NCBI RefSeq assembly: GCF_030519475.1
Contig: NZ_JAUMKD010000007.1
Span: 1 to 64,000, forward strand
From: Micromonospora sp. C28SCA-DRY-2
GTDB taxonomy: Bacteria; Actinomycetota; Actinomycetes; Mycobacteriales; Micromonosporaceae
Direction: 5' to 3'
Length of the DNA: 64,000 nucleotides
Notes under the pieces: model-generated
The model's database searches: none
What the model saw: only the letters and a program-made list of their open reading frames with translations
Told to the model about the DNA's origin: nothing
Translations under genes and position numbers: made by a program
Shown: piece after piece, positions 33,766-46,233 of the stretch
Layout of the letters: each line of letters begins with the position of its first letter
Position numbering within the stretch: position 1 is the stretch's first letter

Positions 33766-34305
33766 GTGTTCGCCACCGAACGGGTGCGACTGCGCCCACC
33801 CACGCCCGACGACGCGCCGAACCTGTTCCGCCTGAAGAGCGATCCCGAGCTGCACCTGATCACCGACGGCGAGCCGTTCCTGCCGCGCCACGTCGGCCAG
33901 CTCCGGGCCTGGCTGGAGCGGCAGGTCGTCGAGCCGGCCGACGGCCAGAGCCCGGTGCTGCTGCTGGCCGAGACCGTGGCCGACGGCACCTTCCTGGGCC
34001 GCGGCGTGCTGTGGGGGATCAACGCGTTCAACGGGTACGGCCACCTCGGCATCGCGCTGGTCCCCGAGGCGCGCGGCCAGGGGTACGGGACCGAGGTGAT
34101 CCACCTGCTCTGCCGGTACGGCTTCCGCAACCGCAACCTGCGCCGGCTGGAGCTGGAGACGCTGGCCAGCAACACGGCCATGCGGCGGACCGCGGAGGCG
34201 TGCGGCTTCACCCACGAGGGCACCCAGCGGGAGCGCGAGTACGACGGCGACGGCTTCGCCGACTTCGTGCTCTACGGCCTGCTCCGGCGCGACTGGAAGC
34301 CGTAA
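33766..34305 (+). CDS. GNAT family N-acetyltransferase
   Basis: A 179-residue RimJ/RimL-type acetyltransferase. The acetyl-CoA loop lies in GIALVPEARGQGYGTEVIHL, followed by NRNLRRLELETLASNTAMRR and ACGFTHEGTQRERE. It starts at a GTG. It follows the oxidoreductase by 29 bp and could be in its operon. The substrate is unknown. Confidence 0.9.
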   Translation: MFATERVRLRPPTPDDAPNLFRLKSDPELHLITDGEPFLPRHVGQLRAWLERQVVEPADGQSPVLLLAETVADGTFLGRGVLWGINAFNGYGHLGIALVPEARGQGYGTEVIHLLCRYGFRNRNLRRLELETLASNTAMRRTAEACGFTHEGTQREREYDGDGFADFVLYGLLRRDWKP

Positions 34306-34383
34306 CCGGGCGGTCCTAGCGGGAGGGCGGGATAGCCTACCTGCGGCGCCGCGATCCGCGTGACCGGAGGAGTCGATGCTGGG

Positions 34384-35337
34384 ATGACGGCAGAGCGACC
34401 GATGCCCACACAGGACGACGTGCTCGGGTACTTCCACACGCTGTCGAACTGGGGACGGTGGGGCGACGACGACCAGCTCGGGACGCTGAACCACATCACC
34501 GACGACGTCCGGCTGGCGGCGGCGCGGGCCGTACGCCACGGCAGGAGCGTGTCGTGCGCCTGGGAGGTCGCCGCACCGGAGGAGATGGAGCGGTCGACGA
34601 CGACGTGCCCGTGCGCCGCCGACATGCCGGGTGCCGAGAACATGCCGCCCGCCTTCCACGCCGACCGGCGCTGGGGCTTCTCGTCCGAACGGCTCGGCAT
34701 CATGTTCCACGGCAACACCGTCACCCACCTCGACTCGCCGTGCCACATCTTCTGGGACGGCACGATGTACAACGGGCGGTCGCACTCGCTGGTCGACGCC
34801 GCCACGGGATCGGGGTGGGCGGCCGTCACGGCGGCGGCGAACGGGATCGTCACGCGTGGTGTCCTGCTGGACGTCGCGAGGGTCCGTGACGTGCCGTGGC
34901 TGGAACCGGGGCAGGGTGTGTTTCCCGACGACCTGGAGGAGGCCGAGCGTCGCCAGGGCGTGCGGGTGCGACCCGGCGACGCGGTACTCCTGCGGACCGG
35001 CTACGGCCGCTTCCGGCACGAGTCCGGTGCTACCAGTGGTGTCACCCAGGCCGGCTGGCACGCGTCCTGCCTGCCGTGGCTGCACGAACGGGAGGTCGCG
35101 CTGATCGGCGCCGACACCCCGCAGGACGTCCAGCCGTCGGGGTACGACGACGTGCTGATGCCGGTGCACGCCGTGAGCCTCGTCGCGATGGGGCTGTGGC
35201 TGCTCGACAACTGCGACCTGGAGGCGTGCGCGACGACGGCCGCCGACCTCGGCCAGTGGGACTTCCACCTCGCGGTCGCGCCGGTCCGCTTCGCCGGTAC
35301 GTCCGGCAGCCCGGTCAACCCGATCGCCACCTTCTGA
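34384..35337 (+). CDS. cyclase family protein (kynurenine formamidase-like)
   Basis: A 317-residue metal-dependent hydrolase of PF04199. The signature HxGTHxDxPxH appears as FHGNTVTHLDSPCHIF, with Asn for Gly. RGVLLDVARVRDV and RPGDAVLLRTGYGRF follow, and IGADTPQDVQPSGYDD lies near the C-terminus. Relatives hydrolyse N-formylkynurenine or lactone-like rings. GGAGGAG lies about 12 bp before the chosen ATG (MTAERPM), a loose spacing. It is single, with no kyn genes near, so the pathway is open. Confidence 0.87.
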   Translation: MTAERPMPTQDDVLGYFHTLSNWGRWGDDDQLGTLNHITDDVRLAAARAVRHGRSVSCAWEVAAPEEMERSTTTCPCAADMPGAENMPPAFHADRRWGFSSERLGIMFHGNTVTHLDSPCHIFWDGTMYNGRSHSLVDAATGSGWAAVTAAANGIVTRGVLLDVARVRDVPWLEPGQGVFPDDLEEAERRQGVRVRPGDAVLLRTGYGRFRHESGATSGVTQAGWHASCLPWLHEREVALIGADTPQDVQPSGYDDVLMPVHAVSLVAMGLWLLDNCDLEACATTAADLGQWDFHLAVAPVRFAGTSGSPVNPIATF

Positions 35338-35506
35338 CCTGACGTACCCCGTCAGGCCGGCCGCCCGCGATCCTGTTCACCCACGCCGCCCGGTGTCGAT
35401 CCCGGTCACGAGCGGGCGTGGCATCGCGGTAAACCGGGTTGTGGACCCGGGTGGGCGCGCGAGATCGTTTGAGGCGGCACCCTGCCGCACCTGTTGGAGG
35501 ACTTGA

Positions 35507-35854
35507 ATGGCCGACCTCGCGCCCGCATCGCTGCCCGCCCCGCCCTACTACGCGGTCGTGTTCACCTCCGTGCGGACCCCTGGCGACAACGGCTACCGGG
35601 ACCGGGCCGAGCAGATGCTGAAGCTGGCTGCCGACCAGCCGGGATTCCTCGGCGTCGATTCGGCTCGCGGTGCGGACGGTCTGGGGATCACGGTGTCGTA
35701 CTGGCGAGACGAGGAGTCGATCGCGGCCTGGCGGGCTCACGCGGAGCACGCCCCGGTCCGTGCCCACGGGCGGGAGCACTGGTATGCCTCGTTCGCGGTG
35801 CACGTAGCCAAGGTCGAGCGCGCCTACGGTTTCACCCGCCCAGCAGGTCGGTAG
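35507..35854 (+). CDS. antibiotic biosynthesis monooxygenase-like (ABM) protein
   Basis: A 115-residue dimeric alpha-beta barrel fold. The ABM core is YYAVVFTSVR, then GFLGVDSARGADGLGITVSY and WRDEESIAAWRAHAEHAPVR, closed by REHWYASFAVHVAKVERAYG. Family roles include quinone monooxygenase and heme-degrading activity, but many members are uncharacterised. GGAGG lies 8 bp upstream of the ATG. Local GC is lower than that of its neighbours. Confidence 0.87.
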   Translation: MADLAPASLPAPPYYAVVFTSVRTPGDNGYRDRAEQMLKLAADQPGFLGVDSARGADGLGITVSYWRDEESIAAWRAHAEHAPVRAHGREHWYASFAVHVAKVERAYGFTRPAGR

Positions 35855-36065
35855 GCGCCGCCGCGGTTTCACCGCCGCCACTTGGACGCCCCGGCCGGCC
35901 TGTTCCTTCCGCCCCTGCGTCTCGCGCAGAAGCTGGACGGTCCGGCAGCTGCGGCTGGAGCAGGACGACAGTTGTCACGATTGGTAATCGCCTAAGCACT
36001 CTCGGCGACTATTGTCGATCGGGGACAGCGGCGTCCAACCAGCGGTCGCGGAGGGGCGAGGACGA

Positions 36066-36497
36066 ATGGCCGGTGACGTTCGTGCGGGCGAAGTCGACGA
36101 ACTGACGTTCATCAACCCGACGGGTCTCTACGATCCTCGGCCGAACGCGTACTCACATCTTGCGGTGTTCCCGGCCGGCTGGCGAATGATCCTTCCGGCC
36201 GGACAAGGCGGCGAGACCGAGGACGGCGTCCTGTCGGAGGACTTCGGGACGCAGCTCAGGCAAGCGCTGACGAACACGGAGACCGTGCTCGCGGCCGCCG
36301 GCGCCACGATGTCGGACGTGGCGAAGTTCAACCTGCTCATCGTCGACCACGACGAGGAGAAGTTCGGGGTGGTGAAACAGGAGTTCGGTCGGGTGTGGGG
36401 TGACCGCAAGCCGGCATGGACGCTGATCCCGGTGCCCGCCCTGGCGTTGCCCGGCATGCTGGTGGAGATCGACGTCATCGCTGTGGTGCCGCGCTGA
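36066..36497 (+). CDS. RidA family enamine/imine deaminase-like protein
   Basis: A 143-residue protein. RidA features are FINPTGLYDPRPNAYSHLAV, QALTNTETVLAAAGATMSDV and PVPALALPGMLVEIDVIAVV. The conserved substrate Arg (near 105 in RidA) appears replaced by Leu or Pro in VPALALPGML. If real, this places it outside the classical RidA deaminases, among Rid1-7 relatives. GAGGGGCGAGGA lies before the ATG. It ends 9 bp from the convergent treZ gene. Confidence 0.83.
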   Translation: MAGDVRAGEVDELTFINPTGLYDPRPNAYSHLAVFPAGWRMILPAGQGGETEDGVLSEDFGTQLRQALTNTETVLAAAGATMSDVAKFNLLIVDHDEEKFGVVKQEFGRVWGDRKPAWTLIPVPALALPGMLVEIDVIAVVPR

Positions 36498-36506
36498 GAG
36501 AACAGC

Positions 36507-38240
36507 TCACAGCGCCACTATCGCCGCCGTCTCCGCCGGTAGCTCGATCCGGTCCCGCATCACCGTGACCCCGTCCCCGGTGGCCAGCAGCACCCGCCGC
36601 GCCACCCCGGGCAGCGTGATCCGCTGCGGCTTCGCCGCCAGGTTCGCCGCCACCAGGCACTCCCCCCGCCGCATCACCAGGAACTGGTCCCCGTGCCGTA
36701 CGTCCACCGCCGACAGCCGCGGATCCGACAGGTCAGCCCGCGACTTCCGCAGCGCGATCAGCCGCCGGTAGAACTCGTACATCTCCCGGTGCTCCGGCTT
36801 GTCCAGCTCCGCCCAGTCCAACCGCGACCGCAGGAACGTCTCCGGATCCTGCGGATCCGGCACGTCAGCCGAGGCCCACCCGTGCGAGGCGAACTCCCGC
36901 TTGCGCCCAGCGGCGACAGCAGCGGCAAGCTCCGGTTCGGGATGCGACGTGAAGAACTGCCACGGCGTGGAGGCCGCCCACTCCTCCCCCATGAACAGCA
37001 TCGGCGTGAACGGCGCCGTCATCAGCAGCGTCGCGCCCACCCGCAGCAGCGCAGGCGACAGCGAAGCCGAGATTCGATCCCCAGTAGCCCGGTTCCCGAT
37101 CTGGTCGTGGTTCTGCAAATAGGCCACCAGCCGGTGCCCGGGCAGCCGCTGGCGGTCCACCGGCCGCCCGTGGTGCCGCTGCCGGAACGACGACCAGGTG
37201 CCCGCGTGGAAGAACCCGCCGGTCAGCACGTCGGTCAGCGCTTCGAGCGACCCGAAGTCCCCGTAGTAGCCCTGCCGCTCTCCCGTCAGCAGCGTGTGCA
37301 GCGCGTGGTGGGCGTCGTCGTTCCACTGGGCGTGCAGGCCGTACCCGCCGGCCTCGCGGGGCGTGATGAGCCGCGGGTCGTTGAGGTCGGATTCGGCGAT
37401 CAGCGACAGCGGCCGGCCCAGGTGCGTCGACAGCGCCTCGACCTCGACGGTCACCTCTTCGAGCAGATGCACGGCCCGGGAGTCGGGCATGGCGTGCACG
37501 GCGTCCAGCCGCAGGCCGTCGACGTGGTAGTCGCGCAGCCACATCAGCACGGAGTCGATGATGTAGCGGCGTACGCCGTCGGAGTGCGGCCCGTCCAGGT
37601 TGACGGTGCGGCCCCACGGGTTGCTCTGCTCGCTGAGGTACGGCGCGAACATCGGCGCGTAGGCCCCGGAGGGGCCGAAATGGTTGTAGACGACGTCGAG
37701 GATCACCCCCAGCCCCTTGGCGTGGGCGGCGTCGACCAGGCGTTTCAGCCCGTCCGGCCCGCCGTAGGGCTCGTGCGGGGCGAACCAGCAGACCCCGTCG
37801 TACCCCCAGTTGTGCTCGCCGTTGAAGGCGTTGACCGGCAGCAGCTCGATCAGGTCGACGCCCAGGTCGACCAGGTGGTCGAGCCTGCCGATCGCCGCGT
37901 CGAAGGTGCCCTCGGGGGTGAACGTGCCGACGTGCAACTCGTACAGAACGCTGCCGGGCAGTTGGCGGCCGGTCCACGACGCGTCGGTCCAGGGGAACGA
38001 GGGATGGGAGTAGAGCCGGCTCGGTCCATGCACGCCGGCCGGCTGCCACGCCGAGCGCGGGTCGGGCAGCGGTTGGTCGTCGTCGTCGAGGAGGAAGGCG
38101 TAGTCGGTGCCGGGGCCGGCGCCGGGCACCTCGACCCGCCACCACCCGCCCGGGCCGGGGCGCATCGCGCGGTCCGCGTCGCCGGTCAGGCGCAGCCGGA
38201 CCCGGGTGACGTCCGGCGCCCACACCGCGAATTCGGTCAT
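36507..38240 (-). CDS. treZ: malto-oligosyltrehalose trehalohydrolase
   Basis: A 577-residue GH13 enzyme that releases trehalose from maltooligosyltrehalose made by TreY. An N-terminal carbohydrate-binding-like domain (1-90) is followed by the barrel with VILDVVYNHFGPSG, nucleophile Asp in VDGLRLDAVHAMPD, acid Glu in SLIAESDLNDP, and LQNHDQIGNRATGDR. Its ATG overlaps the TGA of treY by 4 bp. Last gene of treX-treY-treZ. Confidence 0.97.
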   Translation of the reverse strand: MTEFAVWAPDVTRVRLRLTGDADRAMRPGPGGWWRVEVPGAGPGTDYAFLLDDDDQPLPDPRSAWQPAGVHGPSRLYSHPSFPWTDASWTGRQLPGSVLYELHVGTFTPEGTFDAAIGRLDHLVDLGVDLIELLPVNAFNGEHNWGYDGVCWFAPHEPYGGPDGLKRLVDAAHAKGLGVILDVVYNHFGPSGAYAPMFAPYLSEQSNPWGRTVNLDGPHSDGVRRYIIDSVLMWLRDYHVDGLRLDAVHAMPDSRAVHLLEEVTVEVEALSTHLGRPLSLIAESDLNDPRLITPREAGGYGLHAQWNDDAHHALHTLLTGERQGYYGDFGSLEALTDVLTGGFFHAGTWSSFRQRHHGRPVDRQRLPGHRLVAYLQNHDQIGNRATGDRISASLSPALLRVGATLLMTAPFTPMLFMGEEWAASTPWQFFTSHPEPELAAAVAAGRKREFASHGWASADVPDPQDPETFLRSRLDWAELDKPEHREMYEFYRRLIALRKSRADLSDPRLSAVDVRHGDQFLVMRRGECLVAANLAAKPQRITLPGVARRVLLATGDGVTVMRDRIELPAETAAIVAL

Positions 38241-40540
38241 GACGCAGCCTCCACGGACTCGGTGGTGGGAGCCAGCAGCGCGACGGGATAGGTGCTCAGC
38301 AGATCATGAAGGAGCAGCTCAGACCCACTGTAGACCCGACCGGTGAACATGTCCCTAACTCGATGAACAGAAATCGACAGGGTGGTGCCGCGCCACCCGC
38401 CGGCGGCGGCCAGCCGCAGCGGCAGCCGGGTCGCCACCGCTGTCGCGCCACCCCGGTCGAAGGCCACCACGTGCCGGGCGGCCGGCCCGCGCACCGGCAC
38501 CGGCCGGTAGCCGGTGAACAGCTCCGGGCGGTCCCGCCGCAGCCGCAGGGTCCGCGACACCACCAGCAGCTTCGCCGCCCCGCCGGCGTCGACCGCCGGC
38601 CGCCAGCCGGCGTCGAGCCGGGCCAGCAGCCCTCGGCGTACGGCGAAGTCGACCGGCCGCCGGTTGTCCGGGTCGACCAGGGAGTTGTCCCACAGCTCGG
38701 TGCCCTGGTAGGTGTCCGGCACCCCGGGCATGGCCAGCTGCACCAGCTTCTGCCCGAGCGAGTTGGACCAGCCCGCCGGGGTGATCTCGGCGGCGAAGGC
38801 GCCGATCGAAGCGGTCAGGGCGGCGTCGTCGTACATCGCGTCGACCAGCGCGTGCATGGCCCGCTCGAACGCCGGGTCGGGGTCGGTCCAGCTGGTCGAC
38901 GCGGCGGCCTCCCGGGCCGCCTTCTCGGCGTACGCGTGCAGGCGCTCGCGCTCGATCGGCCAGGCGCCGACGGCGGTCTGCCACAGCAGGTGCGCGAAGG
39001 CCGGGTCCGGCAGCGGTACCCGTGCCATCCAGTCGCCCACCAGCGACGCCCAGCGCTCCGGCAGCTCCGACAGGACGGCCAGCCGGGCCCGCACGTCCTC
39101 CGACCGCTTGGTGTCGTGGGTGGAGAGCGTGGTCATGCTCGCCGGCCAGCGCACCTGCCGGGCGGTGGCGAACCGGTGGAACTCGGCCGGCGGCACGCCG
39201 AAGTGCGCCGGGCTGCCGCCGACCTCGTTGAGTGCCACGAACCGGCTCCACCGGTAGAACGCGGTGTCCTCCACGCCCTTGGCCATCACCGCGCCGGTGA
39301 ACTGCGGGAACCGCTGGGCCAGCTCGTCGTCGGGGTCGCGCAGCCGGCGGGTCAGCGCGTCCAGGGCGCCGGTGAGGTCGGGGCGGCGCCGGCCGGCCTC
39401 GGCGCGGGCGGCGGCCAGGTGCCGGGCGCCCTCCGGCGGGTAGCCCCGGTACACCGGGAAGGCGGCGGCGAGTTCGGCCAGCGCCGACCGGGCCGCGGCC
39501 GGCTCCACCTCGGGGACGAGCGCGGCCAGCCGGGTCAGCTCGGCGGCGAGCAGCCGGGTGGCCGCGGCCAGCTTGGTGTCGTGGGTCAGGTCCTGCCACG
39601 AGGTGGGGTGCCCGACCAGCCGGGTGTCCAGGGCGGTGAAGTCGGCTTCGACGTCCGGGTCGACGAAGAGGCCGCCGACGGCGGCGAGGGCGTCGTAGCC
39701 GGTGGTGCCGTCCACCGGCCAGTCCGGCAGTTCCTCGCCGTACTCCAGGATCTTCTCCACCACCAGCCAGGCGCCCGGCGCGGCCGCCCGCAGCCGGGCC
39801 AGGTAGCCGGCCGGGTCGCGCAGGCCGTCGGGGTGGTCGACCCGGATGCCGTCTACCTCGCCGGCCGCCGCCCAGCGCAGGATCTCGGCGTGCGTGGCGG
39901 CGAAGACCTCCGGGTCCTCCACCCGCAGCCCGGCCAGGTCCGAGACGGCGAAGAACCGGCGGTACGTCAGCTCGGCGTCACCGCGCCGCCAGGAGACCAG
40001 CTCGTAGTGCTGCCGGTCGTGCACCTGGCGGGGCGTGCCCTCGCCGGTGCCGTCGGCGATCGGGAAGCGGTGCTCGTGGTAGCGCAGCTCGCCGTCGGCC
40101 AGCTTGAGGTCGTCGAGCGCGTCCGGGGTGTCGGCCAGCACCGGCAGCAGCAGCGGGCCGCGCTCCCAGTCGATGTCGAACCAGCCCGCGTACGCCGACT
40201 CGCGGCCCCGGCGCAGCACGTCCCACCAGGCCGGGTTGGCCGCCGGCACGGCCACCCCGGCGTGGTTCGGCACGATGTCCACGACCAGGCCGAGGCCGGC
40301 CGCCCGCAACGCCCGCACCAGGCGTTGCCGGCCGGACTCGCCGCCCAGTTCCGGGCTGACCGCCCGGTGGTCGACCACGTCGTAGCCGTGCGCGGAGCCG
40401 GGCGTGGCGGTCAGCAGCGGCGCGCTGTACAGGTGGCTGACGCCGAGGTCGGCCAGGTAGTCGGCGAGGCCGGCGGTGGCGGCCAGGTCGAAGCCGGGGC
40501 GGACCTGCACGCGGTAGGTGGCGCGCGGGGTGGTCGCCAT
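38237..40540 (-). CDS. treY: malto-oligosyltrehalose synthase
   Basis: A 767-residue GH13 intramolecular transglycosylase that turns the reducing-end alpha-1,4 bond of maltodextrins into alpha-1,1. Motifs: TYRVQVRPGFDLAATAGLAD, VVDIVPNHAG, the catalytic Asp in VDGIRVDHPDGL, the Glu in WLVVEKILEYGEELP, and TYQGTELWDNSLVDPDNRRP. Its start is one base after the treX stop. The last 45 or so codons (38240-38380) use noticeably more A and T than the rest. Confidence 0.97.
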   Translation of the reverse strand: MATTPRATYRVQVRPGFDLAATAGLADYLADLGVSHLYSAPLLTATPGSAHGYDVVDHRAVSPELGGESGRQRLVRALRAAGLGLVVDIVPNHAGVAVPAANPAWWDVLRRGRESAYAGWFDIDWERGPLLLPVLADTPDALDDLKLADGELRYHEHRFPIADGTGEGTPRQVHDRQHYELVSWRRGDAELTYRRFFAVSDLAGLRVEDPEVFAATHAEILRWAAAGEVDGIRVDHPDGLRDPAGYLARLRAAAPGAWLVVEKILEYGEELPDWPVDGTTGYDALAAVGGLFVDPDVEADFTALDTRLVGHPTSWQDLTHDTKLAAATRLLAAELTRLAALVPEVEPAAARSALAELAAAFPVYRGYPPEGARHLAAARAEAGRRRPDLTGALDALTRRLRDPDDELAQRFPQFTGAVMAKGVEDTAFYRWSRFVALNEVGGSPAHFGVPPAEFHRFATARQVRWPASMTTLSTHDTKRSEDVRARLAVLSELPERWASLVGDWMARVPLPDPAFAHLLWQTAVGAWPIERERLHAYAEKAAREAAASTSWTDPDPAFERAMHALVDAMYDDAALTASIGAFAAEITPAGWSNSLGQKLVQLAMPGVPDTYQGTELWDNSLVDPDNRRPVDFAVRRGLLARLDAGWRPAVDAGGAAKLLVVSRTLRLRRDRPELFTGYRPVPVRGPAARHVVAFDRGGATAVATRLPLRLAAAGGWRGTTLSISVHRVRDMFTGRVYSGSELLLHDLLSTYPVALLAPTTESVEAAS

Positions 40541-40541
40541 G

Positions 40542-42659
<2,118 letters not shown>

Positions 42660-42993
42660 GTCGCTCCTTCGGCGCAAGATCATGAGCGCACCACGCACCA
42701 TGAGCACACCACGCGGCGAGGCCGGCGGTGCGCACGCCGGGTATTGCCCCGCCCGCTCCGCGGCCAATCCACCCGTTCGGCCGATGACCGTAATCCGCCC
42801 GACTGATCCGCGTTGAACCCTTCGGGTGGCGTCCGTCACCTTGGCCCTTTTCGAGATGCGGGATCGGCGCCGATGCCTTTTGCTTGTTCGCGGGACGCGC
42901 CCGCGCGTCGCCGCCTCGGCCCTCGGCCACCCTTCCTTCCGCTCCGCCGGCACCGGCGCCGGCGCGTTCCAGCCTGCATGGACGGAGATTGAT
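42660..42993. promoter_or_regulatory. treX / glycosyltransferase divergent control region
   Basis: This 334-bp gap has no gene that I can support. ATGAGCGCACCACGC (42682-42696) is repeated at 42700-42714 with one mismatch and an 18-bp period, close to treX, and could bind a regulator. No exact GTTT/GGGTA promoter is present. The upstream frame of the GT gene runs through it but lacks a good ribosome site. Confidence 0.45.
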
Positions 42994-44397
42994 GTGACCA
43001 CGCTGCGGGTCGGCGAGCCGCTCGCCACCGCCTCGGACCGCACCTGCCGGCCCACCCCGACGTCCCGCCCCGCCATCCCGCAGCCCACCACCGGCGGCGT
43101 GGCCCCGCCGTCCCGGCGCATCCTGATGCTGTCCTGGGAGTACCCGCCGGTGCTCGTCGGCGGCCTCGGCCGCCACGTCCACGCCCTCTCCGTCGCCCTC
43201 GCCGCCGCCGGCCACCAGGTCACCGTCGTCACCCGCCACGCCGACGGCGCACCCCTGGAGGAATACGCCGACGGCGTCCGCGTCATCCGCGCCGCCGAAG
43301 ACCCCGTCACCTTCCCCCTGGCCACCAACAGCCTGCTGGCCTGGACCATGGCCTTCAACCACACCCTCACCCGCGCCGCCCTGCGCGCCACCGACACCGC
43401 CCACTACGACGTCATCCACGCCCACGACTGGCTCGTCGCACACACCGCGATGACCCTGCGCGATCACCTGGACGTCCCGCTGGTCAGCACCATCCACGCC
43501 ACGGAGGCCGGCCGGCACCAGGGTTGGCTGCCGGAGGAGATGAACCGCACCATCCACGGCGTCGAGCACTGGCTCAGCACCGAGTCGACCCGGGTGATCG
43601 TCTGCTCGGGTTACATGCGTGACGAGGTGGGCGCGCTCTTCGGCGTGCCGGGCGGCCGGGTCGACGTGGTGCCCAACGGCGTCGAGCCGCGGCGCTGGCG
43701 GGCGCCGGCGGCCGCGATCGCCGCCGCCCGGGATCGGTTCGCCGGCACCGGACCGCTGGTCACCTTCGCCGGCCGGCTGGTGTACGAGAAGGGCGTGCAG
43801 CACCTGCTCGCCGGGCTGCCCCGGCTGCGGGAGCGGCACCCCGGGCTGCGCGTGGTGATCGCCGGCGACGGGCCGTACCGCGGCGAACTGGAGGCGGACG
43901 TGCACCGGCTCGGCCTCGGGGCCGCGGTGAGCATGCCCGGTTTCCTCGGCGGCACCGACCTGCCCGCGGTGATGGCGGCGTCGGACTGCTTCGCGGTGCC
44001 GAGCATCTACGAGCCGTTCGGCATGGTGGCGCTGGAGGGCGCGGCGGCCGGGGCGCCGCTGGCGGTCTCCGCGACCGGCGGGCTGGCCGAGATCATCGAG
44101 CCCGGGGTCACCGGGATGACGTTCCGGCCGCACGACCCGGACGGGCTGACCGACGCCGTGCACGCCCTGCTGTCGGACCGGGAGCGGGCCCGCGCGCTGG
44201 CCCGCCGGGCCCGGGCGATGGTGCACGAGCAGTACGGCTGGGCGGCCATCGCGCAGCGCACCGCGGCCACCTACGCGGCGGCGATCGCCGGCGCCCCCGC
44301 CTTCACCGCCGAACGCGCGGCGCAGCGGATGGCCCAGGGCCACCAGCTCCCGGCCATCGCCGAGGGCAACCTCCTGGCCGCCGCCGGCCTGCGCTGA
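42994..44397 (+). CDS. GT4 alpha-glucosyltransferase, Rv3032-like
   Basis: A 467-residue GT-B enzyme. Its opening RRILMLSWEYPPVLVGGLGR and HDWLVAHTAM, IHATEAGRHQGWLP segments resemble M. tuberculosis Rv3032 as I recall it. That enzyme is an alpha-1,4-glucosyltransferase acting in methylglucose lipopolysaccharide and glycogen synthesis. The C-terminal sugar-nucleotide site is PSIYEPFGMVALEGAAAGAP. An N-terminal extension of about 40 residues precedes the fold. The GTG at 42994 has GGAG 8 bp upstream. It is divergent from treX, so glucan synthesis and breakdown flank one control region. Confidence 0.87.
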   Translation: MTTLRVGEPLATASDRTCRPTPTSRPAIPQPTTGGVAPPSRRILMLSWEYPPVLVGGLGRHVHALSVALAAAGHQVTVVTRHADGAPLEEYADGVRVIRAAEDPVTFPLATNSLLAWTMAFNHTLTRAALRATDTAHYDVIHAHDWLVAHTAMTLRDHLDVPLVSTIHATEAGRHQGWLPEEMNRTIHGVEHWLSTESTRVIVCSGYMRDEVGALFGVPGGRVDVVPNGVEPRRWRAPAAAIAAARDRFAGTGPLVTFAGRLVYEKGVQHLLAGLPRLRERHPGLRVVIAGDGPYRGELEADVHRLGLGAAVSMPGFLGGTDLPAVMAASDCFAVPSIYEPFGMVALEGAAAGAPLAVSATGGLAEIIEPGVTGMTFRPHDPDGLTDAVHALLSDRERARALARRARAMVHEQYGWAAIAQRTAATYAAAIAGAPAFTAERAAQRMAQGHQLPAIAEGNLLAAAGLR

Positions 44398-44410
44398 CCC
44401 GCACGGACCG

Positions 44411-44617
44411 GACAGCTCGACCGACCGCACCCCAACCGTGTCGAGCTGCCCTCACCGACGGGGCAGCGACGAACCGCACCCGACCCCGTCGAGCTGCCCC
44501 CACCAACGGGGCAACGCGACCAACCCGCACGCCGACCCCGTCGAGCTGCCCGCGCGGACGGGGCGATGAATCCGCCGCGTCCCCACGTGCGTGGTCTCAT
44601 CGGCGGGGCAGCTCGAC
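44411..44617. repeat. Tandem GTCGAGCTGCCC repeats with inverted outer copies
   Basis: GTCGAGCTGCCC recurs at 44440, 44488 and 44540 (periods 48 and 52 bp). Each copy lies inside a CCCCGT/ACGGGG-type hairpin. Inverse copies stand outside, GACAGCTCGAC at 44411 and GGGCAGCTCGAC at 44606. The 306-bp gap holds no gene. Confidence 0.75.
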
Positions 44618-44653
44618 AGGGCGCGAGCAGGGGTACAGGCCCCCCGCACGACG

Positions 44654-44693
44654 GAACAGGCCGCCGACCCTCACGAGGGTCGGCGGCCTGTTC
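44654..44693. terminator. Perfect 18-bp hairpin, bidirectional terminator
   Basis: GAACAGGCCGCCGACCCT (44654-44671) pairs with 44676-44693 around CACG. It is 10 bp from the gltA stop and may also stop readthrough from the glycosyltransferase side. Confidence 0.87.
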
Positions 44694-44703
44694 GACGCGG
44701 TGG

Positions 44704-45987
<1,284 letters not shown>

Positions 45988-46233
45988 GTGGTTCCTCGCT
46001 TTGCCGGCAGATCTACGTTGAATTGCCTTCGCTTCTACCGTATTCGCGGTTCCCGGGACACCGCCCACCGTGGTTCGGCGGTGAGGCATGCGTCACCCGA
46101 TTCCCGACCAGTCAGCGGGGAAACCCGACCCGCCACCCACCCGGCCCGGGCCGGACCGCCGTGGGAGCGCGCCCGGGCTCGGCCTGGAAACGCGGCGGCC
46201 AGGCGCGGGGAACGGGTCCGGCGCGCGGGTGGG

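Noticed and set aside
34306..36497. Recently acquired genomic island
   Set aside because: GC is slightly lower here, but there is no integrase, tRNA or flanking repeat, and codon use still resembles the host.
44411..44617. Possible CRISPR-like array
   Set aside because: Only three unequal 12-bp cores with short, related spacers, no cas genes, and inverse copies outside. It is a structured repeat instead.
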